A stretch of 64,000 nt of DNA, taken from JAAYOS01 sp050950785 (lineage in GTDB: Bacteria > Bacillota > Clostridia > Oscillospirales > JAAYOS01). Within the stretch, counting starts at the first letter, position 1. Every line of letters begins with the position of its first letter. The stretch spans positions 1 to 64,000 of the forward strand of contig JBMNIG010000005.1 of assembly GCA_050950785.1 (NCBI GenBank), in the 5' to 3' direction. The notes under the pieces are model-generated. The model worked only from the letters and a program-made list of their open reading frames with translations, was not told the origin of the DNA and did not search any database. Below are positions 43,781 to 52,935 of the stretch, in pieces. The translations under genes were made by a program, and so were the position numbers.

Positions 43781-44983
43781 ATGATTTTGATGAAATTTAA
43801 CTTTTCTGAAAGAATGCAGAAGCTTCAATCCTCAACCATTAGAGAAATACTAAAAATGCCACAAACACCCGAATCGATATCTTTCTCAGCAGGCAACCCT
43901 TCTCCGTTACTTTTCCCACACACAGAAATGGCGAAAATTGCTGCTGAGATTTTTGAAAATGACTATCAGACTGCTTTGCAGTATGGAATAACCGAAGGAT
44001 ATCAGCCCCTTCGAACAGCGATAAAGCAGCGTCTATCAGAGAAGTTTGATGTAGGATCTGAGTTTGATGAGGTTATTGTTACATCCGGCGCTCAGCAGGT
44101 CATAGACCTTTCGATCAAAGTACTTGTAAACGAAAATGACACTATTTTATGCGAATCCCCAAGTTTTATTGGGGCACTCAATGCTTTCCGTTCATATAAA
44201 GCGCGGTTAGTTGGGATTCCGGTGGATAAAGACGGAATGGACATGGGTGCGCTTGAAGAAGCACTTAAGACACAGCCAAATGTACGGCTTATATATACGA
44301 TTCCTACTTTCCATAATCCTTGCGGCTGCACGATGTCACTTGACAGACGTAAACGTCTCCTTGAGCTTGCAAAAAAATACGATGTTTTCATCCTTGAAGA
44401 CAGTCCTTATTTTGAGCTTCGCTATTCGGGCGAGGATATACCGACTCTGAAGAGCATGGATACTGAAGGGCATGTCATTTTTGCAGGTTCCTTCTCTAAG
44501 ATTATAGCGCCGGGTATACGGATCGGCTTTGTATGTGCACATCGTGATATTGTATCCAAAATGACGGTTGCAAAACAGGTAAGTGACGTACACACAAATC
44601 TGTTTTTCCAAATTCTTGTGGACAGATATCTGCGCATGGATCTTATTGATGAGCATATAGAGAAATGCTGTGCCCTTTATCAGCAAAAGAGGGACAGGAT
44701 GCTTGCTGCGATGGATCGGCATCTGACCGGAGTGGCTTCGTGGAACACACCCGATGGGGGACTTTTCATCTGGGTGGAACTTCCCGAGGGTTATGACGGT
44801 CTTGAATTATGTAAGAGATTACAGGCAAGGAGTATTTCCTGTGTTCCGGGCAACACATTTTGCATAGATGAAAATCAAGTATCACGTGGTTTTAGACTTA
44901 ATTTCTCACTACCTTCCGATGAGCAAATCGATAGAGGGATTGCTGTTATCGGTGAGGTTCTGCATCAATATATAAAATTATGA
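43781..44983 (+). CDS. PLP-dependent aminotransferase (2-aminoadipate/MocR-core type)
   Basis: A 400-aa fold-type I aminotransferase without a DNA-binding domain. Motifs are SFSAGNPSPLLFP, YGITEGYQPLRTAI, VTSGAQQVIDL, TIPTFHNPCGCTM, EDSPYFELRY and the PLP lysine in FAGSFSKIIAPGIRIGF. Relatives use 2-aminoadipate, aromatic or branched-chain amino acids. The start is ATG 43781 or ATG 43790; a GGGGTG lies at 43774-43779. It precedes trpS by 48 nt. Confidence 0.9.
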   Translation: MILMKFNFSERMQKLQSSTIREILKMPQTPESISFSAGNPSPLLFPHTEMAKIAAEIFENDYQTALQYGITEGYQPLRTAIKQRLSEKFDVGSEFDEVIVTSGAQQVIDLSIKVLVNENDTILCESPSFIGALNAFRSYKARLVGIPVDKDGMDMGALEEALKTQPNVRLIYTIPTFHNPCGCTMSLDRRKRLLELAKKYDVFILEDSPYFELRYSGEDIPTLKSMDTEGHVIFAGSFSKIIAPGIRIGFVCAHRDIVSKMTVAKQVSDVHTNLFFQILVDRYLRMDLIDEHIEKCCALYQQKRDRMLAAMDRHLTGVASWNTPDGGLFIWVELPEGYDGLELCKRLQARSISCVPGNTFCIDENQVSRGFRLNFSLPSDEQIDRGIAVIGEVLHQYIKL

Positions 44984-45031
44984 TTTAGCAGGACAACACA
45001 TCAACTGTAAAGATATGAAAGAGGGTATTTC

Positions 45032-46030
45032 ATGAATAGAAAGAGGATATTCAGCGGCATAAAGCCGACGGGCGATCTGACTTTGGGGTCGTATATCGGT
45101 GCAATAAAGAACTGGATAGATTTGCAGCAGGAATACCTCTGCTTGTACTGCATTGTTGATATGCACGCTATCACCATCAGGAACGATCCTGATGTTTTAC
45201 GGAGGCGTTCGCTTGAACAGTTGGCGCAGTATATCGCTTCCGGACTAGACCCGGACCAAAATATAATATATCTTCAGAGCCATGTTCCACAGCATGCAGA
45301 GCTTTCTTGGATCCTTGGATGCTACTCCATGCTTGGTGAGCTCAATAGAATGACTCAATTTAAGGACAAGGTGAAAAAGGGATCGGACAATCTAAACGCA
45401 GGCATCTACACATATCCTGTTCTGATGGCTGCCGACATTCTCCTGTTTCAATCCGATCTTGTCCCTGTAGGTGAGGATCAAAAACAACATGTGGAGCTAT
45501 GTCGAGATATTGCAATTAGATTCAATCACATATACGGAGACACATTCACTGTTCCAGAGCCATTTATCCCAAAGGTGGGCGCGCGAATAAAAAGCCTTAC
45601 CGATCCACTAAGCAAAATGTCAAAGTCGGACGACGACCCACAGGGAAGTGTATACCTGATGGACAGTCCGGATTTGATCATGAAGAAATTTAAGCGGGCA
45701 GTGACCGATATGGAAAACAGGATAGCTTTCGATCCTGAAAAACAACCCGGTATATCAAACCTTATGACGATCTATTCCAGTGCCACCGGAAAGAGTTTTG
45801 ATGAAATATCCGATGAGTTTGATGGGAAGGGCTATGGCACTTTCAAAACTGCTGTTGCCGAATCGGTCATTGAGCTGCTCAGGCCAATTCGAGAGAAGAG
45901 CGAGGAACTTCTAGCCGATCGCGCATACCTTGCGGAAATCTACAAAAAAGGTGCAAGCCGGGCTTCCGAGCTTGCCGATCCGACGCTTAAACTGGTAACC
46001 GAAAAAATCGGATTTGTACCGAAAGTATAG
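45032..46030 (+). CDS. trpS: Tryptophanyl-tRNA synthetase
   Basis: Charges tRNA-Trp. Class I signatures are GIKPTGDLTLGSYIGAI (HIGH-like) and LSKMSKSDDDPQGSVYL (KMSKS). Further blocks are DMHAITIR, YPVLMAADILLF and VGEDQKQHVELCRDIA. Length 332 aa is typical. The ribosome site GAAAGAGGG precedes ATG. The short upstream gap leaves no room for a T-box leader. Confidence 0.97.
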   Translation: MNRKRIFSGIKPTGDLTLGSYIGAIKNWIDLQQEYLCLYCIVDMHAITIRNDPDVLRRRSLEQLAQYIASGLDPDQNIIYLQSHVPQHAELSWILGCYSMLGELNRMTQFKDKVKKGSDNLNAGIYTYPVLMAADILLFQSDLVPVGEDQKQHVELCRDIAIRFNHIYGDTFTVPEPFIPKVGARIKSLTDPLSKMSKSDDDPQGSVYLMDSPDLIMKKFKRAVTDMENRIAFDPEKQPGISNLMTIYSSATGKSFDEISDEFDGKGYGTFKTAVAESVIELLRPIREKSEELLADRAYLAEIYKKGASRASELADPTLKLVTEKIGFVPKV

Positions 46031-46047
46031 GAAGGAAAACCCAGTCT

Positions 46048-47328
46048 ATGGATACAGCACTTATAACTTTGTTGCTTGTAACACTTGGAATTTCATTTCT
46101 TATATCCTTCGCAGCCACACCACTTGTAAAACAGTTTGCGTTGAGAATTGGTGCAATGGATGTACCTAAGGACGAGCGGAGAATGCACAGTGTTCCAATC
46201 GCAAGAATAGGTGGGCTTGCGATCTTTTTTGGATTTATGTCCGGAGTGCTACTGTTTGCAGATGTGGATCGTGAGCTTCGTGGGATCCTTTTTGGATCGG
46301 TGATCATTGTGGCAATGGCTATGGTTGACGACCTTATCAATTTGAAAGCTTGGATCAAGCTGATCGTACAGATTTTGGCAGCCCTTGTTGCGATATGGCA
46401 TGGTGTAGTTATTGAGGTGGTATCAAACCCAAATATTTTTGCAAACAACCCATGGCTTGTCCTCGGCGTGTTTTCCATACCGGTTACAGTGATTTGGATA
46501 GTGACCATAACAAACTCGGTCAATTATATTGATGGACTTGACGGACTTGCAGTGGGCGTTTCATCTATTTCGTCAATAACCATGCTTGTAATAGCTATAT
46601 TGGTTTCCGAACCGAACATAGCCGTCGTGATGGCTGCACTTGCTGGTGGATGCATCGGATTTATGCCCTATAACTTAAATCCCGCTAAAATATTCATGGG
46701 GGACACAGGTGCCCTGTTTATTGGATATATACTTGCCACCATCTCTATACAAGGACTTTTTAAGTTTTATGCAATTATGTCCTTTGCAGTTCCTTTTTTG
46801 ATACTGGCACTTCCAATTTTCGACTTTGTATTCGCGTTCTTTAGAAGACTTCTTGCCGGTAAGAACCCTATGTCTGCCGATAGAGGGCATGTACATCATC
46901 GCTTGATCGATATGGGGTTTAACCAAAAGCAGGCTGTAGCCATAATGTATGTTTTAAGTGGTATTCTCGGACTGACAGCTGTTGTCTTGACTGCCAGCGG
47001 GGAATTACGGGCTATGCTTCTTATAATCGGCATAATCATTGTAGGGGGATTGAGTGTTAAGACTTATTTTTCCTACAAGCCTGAAAACAATCACCGTCAA
47101 AATGGTTTTCTGAACGGGAATGCCCATGCAAATAGTATCAACACTTTGAGTAGCGAAAAAACGCTTACACAGGAAAACATACTACACTCTAATGACGATC
47201 ACATCAATCAGGGAACCGAAGAGGAATTGGATGACCGGCTTGCCTCTGATGGAACTGGCCATCCAAACAACATCAACGAAAATTACGACAACAACGATAA
47301 TAACGATCACAGCAACCAAACTGTTTAA
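46048..47328 (+). CDS. Undecaprenyl-phosphate GlcNAc-1-phosphate transferase (WecA/TagO family)
   Basis: Integral membrane glycosyl-1-phosphate transferase starting wall teichoic acid or polysaccharide synthesis by moving GlcNAc-1-P from UDP-GlcNAc to undecaprenyl phosphate. About 10-11 hydrophobic helices and the catalytic loops AMVDDLINLKAW, NYIDGLDGLAVGV, FMGDTGALFIGYI and RGHVHHRLIDMG are seen. The C-terminus has an unusual hydrophilic tail of about 75 residues rich in Asn, Asp, Glu and Ser. It is followed by wecB 58 nt later; WecB supplies ManNAc from the same precursor. Confidence 0.94.
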   Translation: MDTALITLLLVTLGISFLISFAATPLVKQFALRIGAMDVPKDERRMHSVPIARIGGLAIFFGFMSGVLLFADVDRELRGILFGSVIIVAMAMVDDLINLKAWIKLIVQILAALVAIWHGVVIEVVSNPNIFANNPWLVLGVFSIPVTVIWIVTITNSVNYIDGLDGLAVGVSSISSITMLVIAILVSEPNIAVVMAALAGGCIGFMPYNLNPAKIFMGDTGALFIGYILATISIQGLFKFYAIMSFAVPFLILALPIFDFVFAFFRRLLAGKNPMSADRGHVHHRLIDMGFNQKQAVAIMYVLSGILGLTAVVLTASGELRAMLLIIGIIIVGGLSVKTYFSYKPENNHRQNGFLNGNAHANSINTLSSEKTLTQENILHSNDDHINQGTEEELDDRLASDGTGHPNNINENYDNNDNNDHSNQTV

Positions 47329-47386
47329 TGCTTGATGCATATAGTTTACCTGTGAAAAGTTGCTAGTTTGAGGAAGGTAATAGTAG

Positions 47387-48526
47387 ATGAAAAAGATCAA
47401 AGTAATGGTTGTGTTTGGTACACGACCGGAGGCAATCAAGATGGCACCCCTTGTTCTTGAACTGAACAAAAGGGAACAGGTGGAGTGTTTTGTATGTACT
47501 ACCGGTCAGCACAGGCAGATGCTTGATCCAATAATAGATATTTTTGGACTAAATGTCGATTTTGACTTAAATATAATGGAACCTGGGCAAACATTGTCGA
47601 TGATAGCCTCAAAGACAATAACCGGTATGGAGCCGGTTTTGCAGAAAACAATGCCCGATATGGTGCTTGTACACGGGGATACATCGACTGCATTTGCTGC
47701 TGCCCTTGCCGCATTCTATCAGAAGGTTCCTGTTGGGCATGTCGAAGCAGGACTACGCACGGGTAACAGGTATTCACCATATCCTGAAGAGATGAATAGA
47801 AGACTTATAAGCGAGATTGCCGAGATGCATTTTAGTCCAACGGTTTCAAATGCCGAGAATCTTAAGCGGGAAACGGTTTCCGGTGATATTTTTATTACCG
47901 GTAACACAGTTATAGATGCGCTTCATACCACGGTTTCCAAGTCTTTTAGTTTTTACTCCGATATTTTACAGGACATCGACTTTAATAAAAATCGCGTGTT
48001 GCTGGTAACGGCTCATCGTCGAGAAAACTATGGTCGCCCTCTTGAGAACATTATGAATGCACTCAAGGATCTTGCTGATGCATATCCGGACATCAGGATC
48101 GTCTATCCTGTTCATATGAGTCCCGTTGTGAGGGACACGGCTGAAAAAATACTAGGTAATGTACCGCGGGTCAATCTAATTGAACCGCTCAATGTGGATG
48201 AAATGCACAATTTGATGGATCGCTGCCATCTTGTGCTTACCGATTCGGGAGGATTGCAGGAGGAGGCGCCTGCCCTTGGAAAGCCGGTTCTGGTACTTCG
48301 AAATGAGACAGAGCGCCCTGAGGCCGTCAAAGCCGGAACGGTCAAGGTTTGCGGAGTTGAGCGTGAAGTAATTTACTCAATGGCATCTGAGTTGCTTGAT
48401 TCTGAAGAGTCATATTCAAGCATGGCAAATGCCGTCAACCCTTATGGTGACGGAAAAGCCTGCGCAAGAATAGCGGACGCTATTTTGTGGCGTTTTGGTC
48501 TAGGTGAGCGTCCTAAGGATTTTTAA
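47387..48526 (+). CDS. wecB: UDP-N-acetylglucosamine 2-epimerase, non-hydrolysing
   Basis: Interconverts UDP-GlcNAc and UDP-ManNAc for wall polymer synthesis. Motifs are VVFGTRPEAIKMAPL, CTTGQHRQMLDP, VHGDTSTAFAAALA, GHVEAGLRTGNRYSPYPEE, FITGNTVIDAL, VTAHRRENYG and TDSGGLQEEAP. At 379 aa it is full length. AGGAAGGTAATAG precedes the ATG. It acts with the WecA/TagO-type enzyme upstream. Confidence 0.97.
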   Translation: MKKIKVMVVFGTRPEAIKMAPLVLELNKREQVECFVCTTGQHRQMLDPIIDIFGLNVDFDLNIMEPGQTLSMIASKTITGMEPVLQKTMPDMVLVHGDTSTAFAAALAAFYQKVPVGHVEAGLRTGNRYSPYPEEMNRRLISEIAEMHFSPTVSNAENLKRETVSGDIFITGNTVIDALHTTVSKSFSFYSDILQDIDFNKNRVLLVTAHRRENYGRPLENIMNALKDLADAYPDIRIVYPVHMSPVVRDTAEKILGNVPRVNLIEPLNVDEMHNLMDRCHLVLTDSGGLQEEAPALGKPVLVLRNETERPEAVKAGTVKVCGVEREVIYSMASELLDSEESYSSMANAVNPYGDGKACARIADAILWRFGLGERPKDF

Positions 48527-48544
48527 CACTGAACGGGGGTCCTC

Positions 48545-49348
48545 ATGAACAAGGGGAAAATGACGGTGTTTGCGGTCATGGCGGCTGTCCTACTTACCAC
48601 CGCCATTTTTATCGTCTTCTTAATGACAACTGCAGCCGGCAACCGCGGGCCTGAGATTTCGTTGCCGCCAGCCCCGTCTGATGATGTGACCAGCGGCAAC
48701 AACAGCACAGTAGCCCCTGAGGTTTCTGCGGTCGACGTGGAATACTTGGACATAACACCGGAAAATGTGCAGTCAATAATAGAATATCTGAATCGACCCG
48801 ACAACTATTCGCTTGAATTGCAAATTGAATACCACTGGTCGGGTGGATCCTCTATTTTGAAGAGGCGAACATGGGTTTTAAATGACGCGGTCCGCTGGCA
48901 GCATTTTGATCGTTTTGGTAATCCTGTTTTGAACTATATTTCCACTCCGGGCACTGTTTATGTTTGGGAAGAATACGGTAATGGATATGTCAACTACCCG
49001 GAAGGGGATTTCACGCCTGATGATTTCGGCCAGATTCCTACTTACGAGGATATTCTGGAAGCAGAAAAAGGCGATATTATTTCCGCATCCTACGAAGACC
49101 GTCAATCAGTGCCCTGTGTTATGGTCGAAATAGTTGATAGGGATAGCGGATATACCCATTTATTTTGGGTGTCCCTTGATAATGGTCTTCTCTGGGAAGC
49201 AGAGATACTAGTCGATGATCAGCTTATTTACCGTATGTCTGTTATACAATCCAGCTTTTCGGTCAAGGAACCTGAACTTTCTGACTTCCAGATGCCCGGT
49301 GGTAAGAACCCAATAATTCAGTCACAATTGCCCAACAACGAGCAATAA
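48545..49348 (+). CDS. Uncharacterised membrane-anchored protein
   Basis: A 267-aa protein with an N-terminal signal anchor (MTVFAVMAAVLLTTAIFIVF), a low-complexity Pro/Ser/Asp linker (about residues 38-62) and a C-terminal beta-rich domain. The segments YSLELQIEYHWSGGSSILKR and YTHLFWVSLDNGLLWEAEI recall the LolA/LppX-type outer-surface fold used by sporulation lipoproteins, but no family is certain. A CGGGGG site lies before ATG 48545. It is the last gene of the trpS-wecB run. Confidence 0.6.
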   Translation: MNKGKMTVFAVMAAVLLTTAIFIVFLMTTAAGNRGPEISLPPAPSDDVTSGNNSTVAPEVSAVDVEYLDITPENVQSIIEYLNRPDNYSLELQIEYHWSGGSSILKRRTWVLNDAVRWQHFDRFGNPVLNYISTPGTVYVWEEYGNGYVNYPEGDFTPDDFGQIPTYEDILEAEKGDIISASYEDRQSVPCVMVEIVDRDSGYTHLFWVSLDNGLLWEAEILVDDQLIYRMSVIQSSFSVKEPELSDFQMPGGKNPIIQSQLPNNEQ

Positions 49349-49349
49349 G

Positions 49350-49706
49350 CTAAATGCCGAGCAGAAAAACCAATCCTAATATGATCAAGAAATCCATATC
49401 ATCCTCCTCAAGAACAAGCAGTATGATAATGAGGAGCAGGATAATATCCCCGATGTCGAGATTTTTCAGGCCCCCAAAAAGTCCGTCAAAAAGCCCTCCG
49501 GATTTTCCTTTTTTCTTACCAAATAAGTTGCCTAACAATCCTCTGCTAGAAGATGCTGCTACTGCCTCTTGGTGCTCTTCATCAGTCTTTGCAACTGGAG
49601 CATGATTTGATTGAGGTTGGAGTGACCTTTCCAATTCTGATAAGGACGATGCTGCCGGTACAAACTCCTCATCACCCTGTCTGCCGGATATGTAGCGGTT
49701 ATACAA
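49350..49706 (-). CDS. Small uncharacterised protein with a C-terminal hydrophobic segment
   Basis: A 118-aa protein: an N-terminal polar half, a Gly/Lys/Phe-rich motif (LFGKKKGKSGGLFDGLFGG, about residues 63-81) and two short C-terminal hydrophobic segments (IGDIILLLIIILLVL and FLIILGLVFLLGI) split by EEDDMD. The function is unknown. TTG 49706 is chosen for the AGGGGGTGA site 5-8 nt upstream; the GTG at 49715 lies inside that site. It overlaps the previous gene by 8 nt and belongs to a three-gene minus-strand unit. Confidence 0.65.
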   Translation of the reverse strand: MYNRYISGRQGDEEFVPAASSLSELERSLQPQSNHAPVAKTDEEHQEAVAASSSRGLLGNLFGKKKGKSGGLFDGLFGGLKNLDIGDIILLLIIILLVLEEDDMDFLIILGLVFLLGI

Positions 49707-50154
49707 GTGTGTCACCCCCTGAGAGACTGTTCAAGGCTGCTTTAATCGATTTTGCCATGCGAAGCATTTGTGAAGCTCTGTCTATACGCTGTCGTCTTTC
49801 GCTTCGCAAGTGTGGTTTAAGCGCGTTCAATAACATGATTTTGTCATCATCATAGGCATATTCATTTAATACTTTCATTGCTACGCTTAAATACTTTGGA
49901 TCGATTTTGGAGAGAGCCGACAGGTTCGGAATCGAGCCTGCTGCAGGCGCTACCCCCAAATCCGACGCCTGGGACAGTGATGACTGCGGGACGATCGATG
50001 ATGCCTGGGCAGCAGGCTCAGCCGTTTCTGGCTTGCTTTCCTGTCCTGCGTCTTTTGCAGTTTCCCCGGACAATTCCCGGATCGACGAAATGATTTGATT
50101 GATACCATCCGGCGATGAAAGCAGATTTTTTATTCTATCATCCAATTCGGCCAT
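49699..50154 (-). CDS. Small uncharacterised protein
   Basis: A 151-aa soluble protein. N-terminal AELDDRIKNLLSSPDGINQI and the basic C-terminal helix block LNALKPHLRSERRQRIDRAS are its clearest features, separated by an Ala/Gln/Ser/Pro-rich linker. The end resembles conserved small Clostridial proteins of unknown function. GAAAGGAG precedes ATG 50154. It overlaps the next gene by 8 nt, suggesting coupled translation. Confidence 0.65.
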   Translation of the reverse strand: MAELDDRIKNLLSSPDGINQIISSIRELSGETAKDAGQESKPETAEPAAQASSIVPQSSLSQASDLGVAPAAGSIPNLSALSKIDPKYLSVAMKVLNEYAYDDDKIMLLNALKPHLRSERRQRIDRASQMLRMAKSIKAALNSLSGGDTLV

Positions 50155-50242
50155 CGCTTGCTCCTTTCCTCAGCGGCAAGGTCATTTACAGGGTCCGGTA
50201 TGGCCGCTGTCACACCGAAGTTGAACGTAACGATTGAACAAT

Positions 50243-50524
50243 CTATTTCTGCATCATTTCGAGCACTGCCTTTGCCAGCTGCGTTCCTTCCGGCGTGGAG
50301 AGAAGACTGGAAAGCAGCCTTTTTGCCATATCCTGATCACCTTTAGTCGCTGCAGCTGCGGCGCTTTTTAGAGCATCGCCGCTTTTTCCGGAAATTCCGG
50401 CCAAAAGCCTCTGGCTTTCCGGGTTGTTGGCAAGATCCTGTATCTTATCCAGATTTTTTAGAACAGCCACGCCTTGAGGCGACTGTAGAAGAGCCTTTGC
50501 CAGTGCTTCATAATCATTTGTCAT
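50243..50524 (-). CDS. Small helical uncharacterised protein
   Basis: A 93-aa, wholly alpha-helical, Ala/Leu/Lys-rich protein (LAKALLQSPQGVAVLKNLDK and LLSSLLSTPEGTQLAKAVLE are internal repeats of one motif). GGAGGTAGACT before ATG 50524 is a strong ribosome site. It begins the minus-strand group of three small genes. The function is unknown; the SPEGxxxLxK-type repeat also appears in the next gene (LLSSPDGINQI), suggesting shared ancestry. Confidence 0.7.
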   Translation of the reverse strand: MTNDYEALAKALLQSPQGVAVLKNLDKIQDLANNPESQRLLAGISGKSGDALKSAAAAATKGDQDMAKRLLSSLLSTPEGTQLAKAVLEMMQK

Positions 50525-50635
50525 AGTCTACCTCCATATAATTAATATGATTTGCGATTTAATAACATAACGTTGTATATCATTCAATTTTATGCTGAAA
50601 CAGGAAAAAGCGTTCATGTAGGGACAAAAAATATA

Positions 50636-50690
50636 AAAAGCAGCAAAAACGTTATTCGTATAGCGAAAACGCTTTTGCAGCTTTTTATGT
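50636..50690. terminator. Bidirectional hairpin terminator downstream of nth
   Basis: AGCAGCAAAAACG (50639-50651) pairs with CGCTTTTGCAGCT (50670-50682), with runs of T on either strand outside the stem. On the minus strand it follows nth, separating it from the small-gene group. Confidence 0.75.
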
Positions 50691-50753
50691 AAATATGCTT
50701 TATTTTGAATTTTCCATATGTGGTGATTTGTGATATACCTTTTGGCTTCTACC

Positions 50754-51395
50754 TTACTCTGAGTTTTGTGAATTATAATAATCGCAGTGATCTCGGAGCA
50801 CACAGATATCACATTTAGGCCTTCTTGCTACGCAAACAGCTCTTCCATGCAAGACAAGGCGGTGGCAAAAGTCATTGGACTCATCAGGCGGCAATATTTC
50901 CTTGAGCTGAAATTCGACTTTTGTCGGATCCTTTGAAGTTGAAAGGCCCAGCAGATTGGTGATACGTATGCAGTGTGTATCACAAACGATCGCGGGCTTT
51001 CCGTAGATATCTCCTAATATTAGGTTCGCAGTCTTGCGACCGACGCCTGGGAGTGTCAGAAGTTGTTCCATAGTATCCGGAACACGACCATCGAATCTAT
51101 CGATCAGGATCTGAGCAGTTGCCTTGATATCACGTGCTTTTACACGAAAAAAACCGGTCGATCGAACATAGTTTTCAAGGTCGTTTATATCTGCTTCGGC
51201 AAGTGACTTAAGTGTTGGGTATACTTTGTAAAGCACTTTAGTTACCTTGTTTACCCTCTCGTCGGTGCATTGTGCTGCAAGTCTCGTTGCGAAAAGCAGC
51301 TCATAGTCTTTTTGGTATTCCAATGAGCATATATCCTCCGGGTATTCCTCTTTGAGTAGGTCAATTATAACCAAGGCCTGCTTTTTTCGATCCAT
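50754..51395 (-). CDS. nth: Endonuclease III
   Basis: DNA glycosylase/AP lyase for oxidised pyrimidines in base-excision repair. The helix-hairpin-helix LTLPGVGRKTANLIL holds the catalytic Lys; the Asp lies in VCDTHCIRI; the 4Fe-4S cluster cysteines are in CVARRPKCDICVLRDHC. It is 213 aa. ATG 51395 is preferred over an upstream start at 51506 because a GGAGG site lies 6 nt before it. It is divergent from glyA. Confidence 0.96.
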   Translation of the reverse strand: MDRKKQALVIIDLLKEEYPEDICSLEYQKDYELLFATRLAAQCTDERVNKVTKVLYKVYPTLKSLAEADINDLENYVRSTGFFRVKARDIKATAQILIDRFDGRVPDTMEQLLTLPGVGRKTANLILGDIYGKPAIVCDTHCIRITNLLGLSTSKDPTKVEFQLKEILPPDESNDFCHRLVLHGRAVCVARRPKCDICVLRDHCDYYNSQNSE

Positions 51396-51527
51396 ATTAA
51401 CCTCCGGATTAAGTTTTTCGACATACATTTCGACATACATATTAAATAATAACATATCACAGTTGCGATTAAAAGAGTTACAGACCTGACTATTTTTAGG
51501 ATACACTTATGCATTCATATGTTTGCA

Positions 51528-51555
51528 TTGATTTTTTGTAAAAAGGCGATATAAT
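51528..51555 (+). promoter_or_regulatory. Sigma-A promoter for glyA
   Basis: TTGATT (51528-51533), a 16-nt spacer and TATAAT (51550-51555). An imperfect palindrome AACCGAATGCGGTT follows at about 51570-51583, reminiscent of PurR-type CCGAA boxes, then the 16-bp repeats. Confidence 0.55.
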
Positions 51556-51581
51556 AAACTAAAGTGTAAAACCGAATGCGG

Positions 51582-51629
51582 TTAACAGGCCATATGGCGA
51601 ACAGACCATATGGTTGACAGGCCATATTT
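51582..51629 (+). repeat. Three tandem 16-bp repeats in the glyA leader
   Basis: Copies at 51582-51597, 51598-51613 and 51614-51629, each ACAGRCCATAT-centred (for example TTAACAGGCCATATGG). They lie between the promoter and the ribosome site. Confidence 0.75.
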
Positions 51630-51649
51630 AGTATAAGGAGACAGTCCCC

Positions 51650-52906
51650 ATGATAAATGACATCATATCATTGATCGATCGCTCAGACCCCGAAGTTGCA
51701 TCAACCATTGAGAAGGAGCTGGAGCGTCAGCAGTTCGGTATCGAACTTATTGCCTCGGAAAACCTTGTCAGCGAAACTGTAATGATGGCTATGGCAAATG
51801 TATTTACAAACAAATACGCCGAAGGATACCCTGGTAAACGATACTACGGAGGATGCGAATATGCAGACGTAGTAGAGGATATTGCACGGGAACGCGCATG
51901 CCGCCTCTTTGGTGCCGAACATGCAAATGTTCAACCCCACAGCGGAGCGCAGGCCAACATGGCTGTATATCTTGCATTTTGTGAACCGGGAGACACCGTC
52001 ATGGGGATGAACCTTGCACACGGTGGACACCTTTCACATGGAAGTCCTGCAAACATTTCAGGACAATATTATAATATAGTATCCTACGGTGTTGACGATG
52101 AAACACACAGAATAAACTATGATGAAATCAGGGAACTTGCCCTAAAGCACAGACCTAAAATGATAATTGCCGGAGCAAGCGCATATCCAAGGATCATCGA
52201 CTTTGAAAAATTTGCTGAAATCGCAAAAGAGTCGGGTTCGATTCTATTTGTTGATATGGCCCATATAGCCGGTCTTGTTGCTGCAGGCCTTCATCCAAAT
52301 CCCGTTCCGTATGCAGACGTTGTTACGACCACAACTCATAAGACGCTGCGTGGACCCCGCGGTGGCATTATCCTCTGTAAGGAACAATACGCAAAGGCGA
52401 TAGACAAGGCTGTATTCCCGGGTACACAAGGTGGACCGCTCATGCATATCATTGCGGCAAAAGCTGTGTGTTTAGGTGAAGCTTTACGCGAAGACTTCAA
52501 GGATTACCAGCGTCAAATCATAAAGAATACAGCCGCCCTTGCAGACGGATTGTTGAAGCATGGATTTGATCTTGTCTCGGGTGGAACAGACAACCATCTA
52601 GCACTTGTAGATCTTCGTAAATTCAACATAACAGGCAGGCAACTTGAGAAACGTCTTGACAAAGTGCATATAACTGTAAACAAAAATGCCATCCCCAACG
52701 ATCCAGAAAGTCCGTTTAGGACCAGCGGAATCAGGCTGGGCTCTCCTGCGGTTACCGCACGTGGCATGAAAGAGGAGGATATGTATAAGATTGCGGAGCT
52801 TATATATTTGACAGCACATGATTATCCGCAAAAAGCAGAAGAAATTCGAGTAGAGGTCAGAAAGTTGTGTGAAAGGTACCCCCTTTACAGCAATTCAGGT
52901 ATGTAA
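51650..52906 (+). CDS. glyA: Serine hydroxymethyltransferase
   Basis: PLP enzyme interconverting serine and glycine while loading one-carbon units onto tetrahydrofolate. Motifs are ELIASENLVSETVM, YAEGYPGKRYYGGCEY, NVQPHSGAQANMAVYLA, FVDMAHIAGLVAAG and the PLP lysine in VVTTTTHKTLRGPRGG, then FPGTQGGP and SGIRLGSPAVTARG. At 418 aa it is full length. ATAAGGAG precedes the ATG. Confidence 0.98.
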   Translation: MINDIISLIDRSDPEVASTIEKELERQQFGIELIASENLVSETVMMAMANVFTNKYAEGYPGKRYYGGCEYADVVEDIARERACRLFGAEHANVQPHSGAQANMAVYLAFCEPGDTVMGMNLAHGGHLSHGSPANISGQYYNIVSYGVDDETHRINYDEIRELALKHRPKMIIAGASAYPRIIDFEKFAEIAKESGSILFVDMAHIAGLVAAGLHPNPVPYADVVTTTTHKTLRGPRGGIILCKEQYAKAIDKAVFPGTQGGPLMHIIAAKAVCLGEALREDFKDYQRQIIKNTAALADGLLKHGFDLVSGGTDNHLALVDLRKFNITGRQLEKRLDKVHITVNKNAIPNDPESPFRTSGIRLGSPAVTARGMKEEDMYKIAELIYLTAHDYPQKAEEIRVEVRKLCERYPLYSNSGM

Positions 52907-52935
52907 GGGCAGTTTGCAATAACGGGAGGGACGAT

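Noticed and set aside
44983..45032. T-box leader for trpS
   Set aside because: The gap is only 48 nt, too short for a T-box.
47200..47328. Simple-sequence AAC/GAT-rich stretch as a CRISPR or repeat array
   Set aside because: It is the in-frame Asn/Asp-rich tail of the WecA-type protein, not spaced direct repeats.
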